Program-made: the position numbers and the translations under genes
Shown: positions 5,480 through 9,342 of the stretch, piece after piece
How the letters are laid out: the number at the start of each line of letters is the position of its first letter
Numbering within the stretch: position 1 is the stretch's first letter
Notes under the pieces: model-generated
Told to the model about the DNA's origin: nothing
Database searches by the model: none
The model's input: the letters and a program-made list of their open reading frames with translations, nothing else
From: DUOJ01 sp041676265
GTDB taxonomy: Bacteria > Spirochaetota > Spirochaetia > Sphaerochaetales > Sphaerochaetaceae
Direction of reading: 5' to 3'
NCBI GenBank assembly: GCA_041676265.1
Contig: JBAYSE010000068.1
Coordinates: forward strand, 1-9,342
DNA: 9,342 bases

Positions 5480-7600
5480 ATGTCAGTTCCATACGATTTA
5501 TCAACACGCCTTGAATCCGAGATATATGGCTGCAACTGCTTTAACGACGCAGTCATGAAAAAACTATTGCCCTATAAGATCTATGGAGAACTGAAACAGA
5601 TCCAACACGGTGAAAAAGACCTAACCAGCGAAGTGGCCGAAGCGGTGGCCGGTGCCATGAAGAAATGGGCTCTCGAAAAGGGCGCCACCCACTACAGTCA
5701 TTGGTTCCAACCCTTAACCGGCTCAACAGCCGAGAAACACGACAGTTTTATCTCTATTAAACACCCCGATAAAATGCTAATGGAGTTTTCGGGTAAAGAG
5801 CTGTTACAAGGGGAGCCCGACGCCTCTAGTTTTCCCAACGGGGGCCTTAGGGCTACTTTTGAGGCGCGCGGCTATACTGCTTGGGATACCTCCTCCCCCG
5901 CCTTCATAAAAGAAACGGAGGGGGTTAAAACCTTTTATATCCCTACCGCCTTCTTCTCATACAATGGACAGGCCCTCGATAAAAAAGTGCCCCTTTTGCG
6001 CTCTTGTGATGCTATAGAGAGGCAGATGTTGAGGATTTTAAGAGCTTTCGGCGATGAGAGTAAAAGGATTGATGTCGCAGTCGGCGCCGAGCAAGAGTAT
6101 TTTCTAGTTGATAGAAAGTTCTATGAAGAGCGCCTCGATTTGCGTCTTACCGGACGGACCCTCTTTGGCAACTTAGCGGCTAAAGGGCAGGAGTTAGATG
6201 ACCACTATTTTGGCTCAATCAGTGACCGTGTCACTGTCTTTATGAATGAGTTAAATTACGAGTTATGGAAAGTCGGAATCCCCAGCAAAACCCAACATAA
6301 AGAGGTAGCTCCCGGCCAGTTCGAAGTAGCTACTATCTACGATATCGCCAATGTCTCAACCGACAGGAATCAGCTACTCATGCGGATTCTAAAGTCGGTA
6401 GCCCGGCGCCACGGAATGAAAGCCCTCCTCCATGAGAAACCGTTTGCCGGGATTAACGGTTCGGGGAAACACAATAACTGGTCAATAGCTAACGAAAAAG
6501 GGCAAAATTATCTAACTCCCGGCGAGAGCCCCCAAGATAACTTACTCTTTCTCCTAATGTTAACTTCCTGGGTAAAAGCTGTGGATAAGTACGCTCCTTT
6601 AATTCGTAGCAGTATTGCCGTCGCCGGTAACGATCACCGCCTTGGCAAAAATGAAGCGCCCCCTGCCATCATTTCAATCTACCTAGGGGAGCAATTAACC
6701 GAAATCCTCGAACATCTCACGAGTAACACTCCCTATACAAAACGGGATGGTGAAATTCTTAAAGTCGGCGTTAACGCCCTCCCCGGTCTTCCTAAAGATA
6801 TGACGGACCGCAATAGAACTAGCCCTCTGGCTTTTACCGGTAATAAGTTTGAGTTAAGGATGGTAGGCTCTTCCCAATCACTGGCCGGTCCCAATACGAT
6901 GTTGAATGCCGCTGTCGCCGACGTTTTTAGTGAAATTGCCACTAGACTGGAAAAATGTGATGATGTGAACACTGAAGCAATTGAACTAATTAAAGAGATG
7001 TATAGTAGCCACAAACGGATTGTCTTTAATGGTAACGGCTACTCCCCCGAGTGGGTTGAGGAGGCGAAGCGCCGGGGACTGCCCAATATTGATAACACGG
7101 TTGATGCCCTTCAAGCCTTAATCCGGCCCGAGTTTATAGCGCTCTTTAAACGTCACGCTATTTTCAGTGAAGAGGAGCTTAACTCACGATTAGAGGTTTA
7201 TCTCGATATCTACTCCAAACAGATTAATATAGAGGCGGGGGCGATGGTCGAGATGGCTCGTCGTTCAATTATACCGGCTCTTATGCGTTATGTTGCCGAG
7301 GTCGCCCGCGACATTAAAAGCATGCATGAGATCGCTTTGGAAACAGAAGAACTGGAGAAGATAGCTACGCTTTTAACAACTGAGCTGAGTGCCACTATTA
7401 AAGCCACTGATGATCTTAATGCTGCCATTACTGAAGCTTTAGCTTTAAATGACACCTTTATTGCACAGGCAAAATTTTACCACGAGGTAGTGATCGCTAA
7501 GATGGAGAGGCTAAGAGAGCATGTCGACCTGCTGGAACTTTACAGCGATAAGAAGATTTGGCCTATCCCAGGTTATGAGGAACTTCTATTTAAGCTTTAA
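5480..7600 (+). CDS. glnN: Glutamine synthetase type III
   Basis: Forms glutamine from glutamate, ammonia and ATP in the cytoplasm; type III enzymes assemble as large dodecamers. The product is 706 residues, within the usual range of about 670-730 and much longer than GSI or GSII. Type III signatures are WFQPLTGSTAEKHDSF (75-90) and the GGLRATFEARGYTAWDTSSP segment (121-140). Catalytic-core motifs follow: GAEQEYFLVD (202-211, metal-binding glutamates), KEVAPGQFEVA (274-284), FAGINGSGKHNNWS (322-335, with the nucleotide/substrate-binding His331), and the DRNRTSPLAFTGNKFELRM stretch (443-461), which contributes active-site arginines and a metal-ligand glutamate. The C-terminal helical region (about 490-706) is characteristic of the class. 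The ATG at 5480 is chosen because GGAGGGG (5470-5476) is its ribosome binding site; the in-frame GTG at 5468 overlaps that site. The gene has its own promoter and ends at a strong terminator. No frame disruption is seen. Confidence 0.96.
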   Translation: MSVPYDLSTRLESEIYGCNCFNDAVMKKLLPYKIYGELKQIQHGEKDLTSEVAEAVAGAMKKWALEKGATHYSHWFQPLTGSTAEKHDSFISIKHPDKMLMEFSGKELLQGEPDASSFPNGGLRATFEARGYTAWDTSSPAFIKETEGVKTFYIPTAFFSYNGQALDKKVPLLRSCDAIERQMLRILRAFGDESKRIDVAVGAEQEYFLVDRKFYEERLDLRLTGRTLFGNLAAKGQELDDHYFGSISDRVTVFMNELNYELWKVGIPSKTQHKEVAPGQFEVATIYDIANVSTDRNQLLMRILKSVARRHGMKALLHEKPFAGINGSGKHNNWSIANEKGQNYLTPGESPQDNLLFLLMLTSWVKAVDKYAPLIRSSIAVAGNDHRLGKNEAPPAIISIYLGEQLTEILEHLTSNTPYTKRDGEILKVGVNALPGLPKDMTDRNRTSPLAFTGNKFELRMVGSSQSLAGPNTMLNAAVADVFSEIATRLEKCDDVNTEAIELIKEMYSSHKRIVFNGNGYSPEWVEEAKRRGLPNIDNTVDALQALIRPEFIALFKRHAIFSEEELNSRLEVYLDIYSKQINIEAGAMVEMARRSIIPALMRYVAEVARDIKSMHEIALETEELEKIATLLTTELSATIKATDDLNAAITEALALNDTFIAQAKFYHEVVIAKMERLREHVDLLELYSDKKIWPIPGYEELLFKL

Positions 7601-7602
7601 AT

Positions 7603-7630
7603 AAAAGAGGGGTTAAAAACCCCTCTTTTT
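7603..7630 (+). terminator. Rho-independent terminator after glnN, probably bidirectional
   Basis: A perfect 12-bp stem (7603-7614 with 7618-7629, AAAAGAGGGGTT / AACCCCTCTTTT) closes a 3-nt AAA loop, and the stem runs directly into a T run. It begins 3 nt after the glnN stop codon. On the minus strand the same hairpin is followed by TTTTATTT, so it can also stop transcription arriving from the convergent parA operon. Confidence 0.93.
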
Positions 7631-7785
7631 AATATCTTTTTTTTTATTTCTAATACATTTCCTATGTAGTTTAATTATTTTCTATATGTTTCTACCTAGA
7701 TTCATAATAGTTCTTCTTTATTATTTATATATGTTTTACCTATTTATAAGTGTAGTATCATATTTTTCTTATATAGATTTACTAT
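7631..7785. other. AT-rich convergent intergenic spacer
   Basis: About 155 bp between the glnN terminator and the end of the minus-strand small gene. It is conspicuously AT-rich compared with the metabolic block. I see no credible open frame, RNA gene or second terminator. It marks the compositional boundary in the window. Confidence 0.6.
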
Positions 7786-8028
7786 TTATTCAGAATATTT
7801 CTTAATAAATTCTCGTAGCGCAAACCGGATTCCAGCAGCCCACCCAAGACCCATATCGGCAAACATATCCTCTAATTCAGCTTTAAAAGAGGGTTCAATG
7901 GAGAAGGTCGTTAAAACCTTATTCTCCTTCTTACGTCGCTTAGGCTCTTTCTTAAAGAGCTCTTTAGCCTTCTGCATGCTTTCAGAATCTTGTGTTTCTT
8001 CTACCGGTGGATTTTTCTTTAGTGCCAT
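7786..8028 (-). CDS. Small ribbon-helix-helix DNA-binding protein, probable ParA partner (ParG-like)
   Basis: An 80-residue protein. The ATG at 8028 is chosen because GGAG (8038-8035) lies 6 nt upstream; an in-frame ATG at 8040 would add MELT but has no well-placed ribosome binding site. Residues 1-36 are highly charged and probably disordered, with a basic run EPKRRKKENK (28-37). Residues 37-80 fit a ribbon-helix-helix fold: a beta strand KVLTTFSI (37-44), helix one about 46-59, a GLGW turn, and helix two about 63-78. A basic flexible tail plus an RHH domain is the layout of ParG/Omega-type centromere-binding proteins. The gene starts 2 nt after the parA stop, so the two are co-transcribed. 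I infer that it binds a centromere/operator and stimulates ParA. A role limited to repression is an alternative. Confidence 0.75.
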   Translation of the reverse strand: MALKKNPPVEETQDSESMQKAKELFKKEPKRRKKENKVLTTFSIEPSFKAELEDMFADMGLGWAAGIRFALREFIKKYSE

Positions 8029-8030
8029 AG

Positions 8031-8792
8031 TTAACTCCATACCCTTTCGTTCAGCTCTTTAATAGCTTCCAGAGTTTTTGGTTTAAGACCACGACCTCTG
8101 TATTTAAATAATTGAGGAGCTGTATTTTTCTCTTGAGATTTTCTAAATGCCGGGTCAACGGGAATTTTGTAGACTTCAAATTTCCCTTCCATAGCGGCTG
8201 CGAAAATCTCTTTATGTTGACGAATCCTTTCATCAAAAGAATTAATTATTACCCTTTCATGTCTAACCGGGCTTCTTAAATTTTTCCTGATTTTGTCGAG
8301 TTCATTAATGAAGATCTCTAATCCGTCAAGGCTAAATATTTCTGGAGTCATTGGTGTGATAATCTCATCACTGGCAATTAAGGCGCTTCTTTCAAGTTTG
8401 CTTAAACCTGGCGAGAGGTCTAAGATGATCCTATCGTAATCATTGGCTAACTCAACAACCAAATCTTGTAAGACATAGGGCTCTTCTACAATCTTATTCT
8501 CGGAATATTGCTTTAAAGTCCCGCCAATTCCAAAAGTAGGTAAAATGTGTAAATTGGGAACGTTAGGCACATCAGCTATGGCTTCTTTATAGTAACAGTG
8601 ACCCTGCAATACATCGGCTAATTCATACTCTAAGCTTTTAGTAAGAAACCAAGAGGAGGCATTCCCCTGAGGGTCGACATCAACTAAAAGAGTGTTAACC
8701 CCTTCTAAGGCTGACTGACAAGCAAGAGTACCGGCTATAGTGGTCTTCCCAATACCACCCTTTTGCAAATGCAAAGAGATAGTCTTACTCAT
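8031..8792 (-). CDS. parA: ParA-family (Walker-type) partition ATPase
   Basis: A 253-residue cytoplasmic ATPase of the ParA/Soj/MinD superfamily. The deviant Walker A motif KGGIGKTT (11-18) has the signature lysine Lys11 as well as Lys16. Walker A' is DVDPQGNAS (38-46) and Walker B IILDLSPG (122-129). There is no N-terminal HTH, so it is the short form (type Ib or chromosomal Soj-like) that relies on a separate partner for autoregulation. That partner is probably the RHH protein encoded immediately downstream. ParA of this type binds DNA non-specifically when ATP-bound and moves plasmids or chromosomal loci bound by its partner. The ATG at 8792 is supported by a GGAAGGAAGG run (8806-8797) and a -10/-35 pair upstream. 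No parB-like gene with a KorB/Spo0J domain is visible, so this is more plasmid- or element-like than a chromosomal parABS locus. Confidence 0.9.
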   Translation of the reverse strand: MSKTISLHLQKGGIGKTTIAGTLACQSALEGVNTLLVDVDPQGNASSWFLTKSLEYELADVLQGHCYYKEAIADVPNVPNLHILPTFGIGGTLKQYSENKIVEEPYVLQDLVVELANDYDRIILDLSPGLSKLERSALIASDEIITPMTPEIFSLDGLEIFINELDKIRKNLRSPVRHERVIINSFDERIRQHKEIFAAAMEGKFEVYKIPVDPAFRKSQEKNTAPQLFKYRGRGLKPKTLEAIKELNERVWS

Positions 8793-8817
8793 TTTTCCTT
8801 CCTTCCTTAGTGACGCT

Positions 8818-8846
8818 ATTATATAGGGGCAATAGCAATATTACAA
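8818..8846 (-). promoter_or_regulatory. Promoter of the parA operon
   Basis: Read on the minus strand, TTGTAA (8846-8841, 4/6) is followed by exactly 17 bp and TATAAT (8823-8818, 6/6). Transcription would begin near 8811, giving a leader of about 19 nt with the GGAAGGAAGG ribosome binding site. The spacer contains the repeated motif AATAGCAATA, consistent with autorepression. Confidence 0.72.
8831..8840 (+). repeat. AATAGCAATA motif, copy 1, within the parA promoter spacer
   Basis: AATAGCAATA lies precisely between the -35 and -10 of the parA promoter. An identical 10-mer occurs at 9111-9120, and the inverted 9-mer is at 9202-9210. The position suggests an operator for the RHH protein; binding is inferred. 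Confidence 0.5.
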
Positions 8847-8960
8847 GTAAAAATATGTAATTTCATATGCTTTTTATTTTAAATGATAAACTTCAATAGT
8901 TTAATTATCGCACTTCTATGTGATATATTATAATATATATTTATTTACTATTTAATAATG

Positions 8961-8996
8961 ATATAAGTATTATTTAATACTAAATAATACTTATAT
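8961..8996. repeat. Perfect inverted repeat, 16-bp arms and 4-nt loop
   Basis: ATATAAGTATTATTTA (8961-8976) and its exact reverse complement (8981-8996) flank the loop ATAC. Outside it, AATGAT (8957-8962) and ATCATT (8999-9004) can extend the pairing with a small bulge. No T tract follows, so it is not an ordinary terminator. Confidence 0.75.
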
Positions 8997-9110
8997 AAAT
9001 CATTTAAAATTTCTATTTATTTGTAACTACTTACCGCTTGACAGTAAAGAGATATTCAAAAAACTTAACCTAATTAAGACTTATATATTTTTAATAGCAG
9101 ATTAATTTAA

Positions 9111-9120
9111 AATAGCAATA
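9111..9120 (+). repeat. AATAGCAATA motif, copy 2
   Basis: Identical over 10 bp to the copy in the parA promoter, same orientation, 280 bp away. A partial copy AATAGCA occurs 18 bp to its left at 9093-9099. Confidence 0.45.
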
Positions 9121-9182
9121 GAAATCTATAGATATCATTTGTTTCTAAATCTGTCTCTATTTGTTTAAATATAAAATATATT

Positions 9183-9196
9183 TAAGAATATTCTTA
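9183..9196. repeat. 14-bp perfect palindrome TAAGAATATTCTTA
   Basis: Fully self-complementary over 14 bp. It is close to the inverted AATAGCAATA copy and upstream of the gene start at 9332. The half-site ATTCTTA recurs at 9260-9266 and 9300-9306, so it may be a protein-binding site, but AT-rich background raises the chance of coincidence. Confidence 0.4.
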
Positions 9197-9198
9197 TT

Positions 9199-9228
9199 TT
9201 GTATTGCTATAAGTTAAACCAATATAAA
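9199..9228 (+). promoter_or_regulatory. Weak candidate promoter facing the right edge
   Basis: TTGTAT (9199-9204, 3/6) and TATAAA (9223-9228, 5/6) are 18 bp apart on the + strand. The inverted motif copy overlaps the -35, mirroring the parA promoter. It would leave a leader of about 100 nt before the ATG at 9332. In such AT-rich DNA, matches of this quality are common. Confidence 0.25.
9202..9210 (-). repeat. AATAGCAATA motif, copy 3 (inverted, 9 of 10 bp)
   Basis: TATTGCTAT on the + strand reads ATAGCAATA on the minus strand. It is the third occurrence within about 380 bp. Confidence 0.42.
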
Positions 9229-9331
9229 ACACATCACTTATTATTTAATTCACTCGACTATTCTTATTATATCTGTTAAATACTACATAAGAAGTAATTA
9301 TTCTTAAATATTATTTGTTAAGGACCTATCT

Positions 9332-9342
9332 ATGATTTATGA
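9332..9342 (+). CDS. Probable start of a gene running off the right edge
   Basis: AAGGA (9320-9324) lies 7 nt upstream of an ATG at 9332, a well-spaced ribosome binding site/start pair at the end of a long non-coding stretch. Only three codons (Met-Ile-Tyr) and two bases are visible, so the product cannot be named. Its divergent position relative to parA would suit a replication or maintenance gene, but this is speculation. Confidence 0.4.

Larger units (their letters stand above)
8850..9331. other. Long AT-rich non-coding region upstream of parA, candidate centromere/control region
   Basis: About 480 bp with no credible gene on either strand: stops are dense in all frames and no ribosome binding site/start pair opens a frame of useful length before 9332. 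It is far richer in A+T than the metabolic block. It contains a 16-bp AT-only palindrome (8923-8938), a perfect hairpin with 16-bp arms (8961-8996), a 9-bp-arm inverted repeat (9165-9185), a 14-bp palindrome TAAGAATATTCTTA (9183-9196), and further copies of the AATAGCAATA motif. It lies between two genes that appear divergent. This fits a partition site or replication control region, but nothing proves an origin. Confidence 0.5.

Noticed and set aside
4379..5507. Three minus-strand open frames across the DUF362 gene and the start of glnN.
   Set aside because: They are antisense to clearly coding sequence and lack ribosome binding sites and family features.
6733..7014. A minus-strand open frame of 93 codons inside glnN.
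   Set aside because: It is antisense to the conserved DRNRTSPLAF/ELRM region of glutamine synthetase, which explains the open frame.
8051..8236. A second minus-strand frame within parA.
   Set aside because: It is an out-of-frame shadow of the parA C-terminal region with no start signals of its own.
9038..9043. TTGACA in the AT-rich region, considered as a promoter -35.
   Set aside because: No acceptable -10 hexamer lies 16-18 bp downstream and no gene start follows.
8850..9331. The AT-rich region as a chromosomal oriC.
   Set aside because: I see no cluster of DnaA boxes (TTATNCACA) and no dnaA, dnaN or gyrase gene; the parA-RHH context fits an element-type partition region better.
1..9342. 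CRISPR array, tRNA/rRNA genes, riboswitches or insertion sequences.
   Set aside because: No regularly spaced repeats of CRISPR length, no tRNA-like cloverleaf, no known riboswitch-like leader and no transposase or terminal inverted repeats were recognised.

Overview
The window looks like bacterial DNA of moderate GC for most of its length. It carries a tightly packed metabolic gene block on the + strand (about 490-7600), then an abrupt change to very AT-rich DNA (from about 7630). The AT-rich part holds a ParA-type ATPase, a small ribbon-helix-helix protein and a long non-coding stretch. A spirochaete is my best guess. The substrate-binding protein has a cleavable signal peptide without a lipobox Cys, ending in an FA-GGKKEK type junction. 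The short NOL1/NOP2/Sun methyltransferase and the type III glutamine synthetase also fit. This is inference; no 16S or other decisive marker is present.

Layout. (1) 1-307, minus strand: a gene cut by the left edge encoding a protein with two helix-turn-helix-like segments, with its own strong promoter. (2) 308-489: a divergent intergenic region with a sigma70-type promoter facing right, flanked and overlapped by two sequences resembling ARG boxes (ArgR operators). (3) 490-5408: six genes that abut or overlap and are probably one operon. They encode a polar (probably basic) amino acid ABC transporter (binding protein, permease, ATPase), a hemolysin III/PAQR-family membrane protein, a NOL1/NOP2/Sun-family RNA cytosine methyltransferase, and a DUF362 protein with a C-terminal two-cluster ferredoxin domain. 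(4) 5421-7630: type III glutamine synthetase (glnN) with its own promoter and a strong terminator that would also work on the opposite strand. (5) 7786-8792, minus strand: parA followed by an 80-residue ribbon-helix-helix protein, resembling a ParA/ParG-type partition cassette. (6) 8793-9331: about 540 bp of AT-rich non-coding DNA with the parA promoter, a repeated AATAGCAATA motif, a perfect 16-bp-arm hairpin and other palindromes. A new + strand gene seems to start at 9332 and run off the right edge.

How the genes fit together. The transporter and glutamine synthetase are nitrogen-acquisition functions, and the promoter architecture suggests arginine-responsive control of the transporter operon. 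The right-hand third looks like part of a partition or maintenance module from a plasmid or integrated element. The repeated AATAGCAATA motif, one copy of which sits exactly in the spacer of the parA promoter, is the best candidate for a small, possibly undescribed operator/centromere system.
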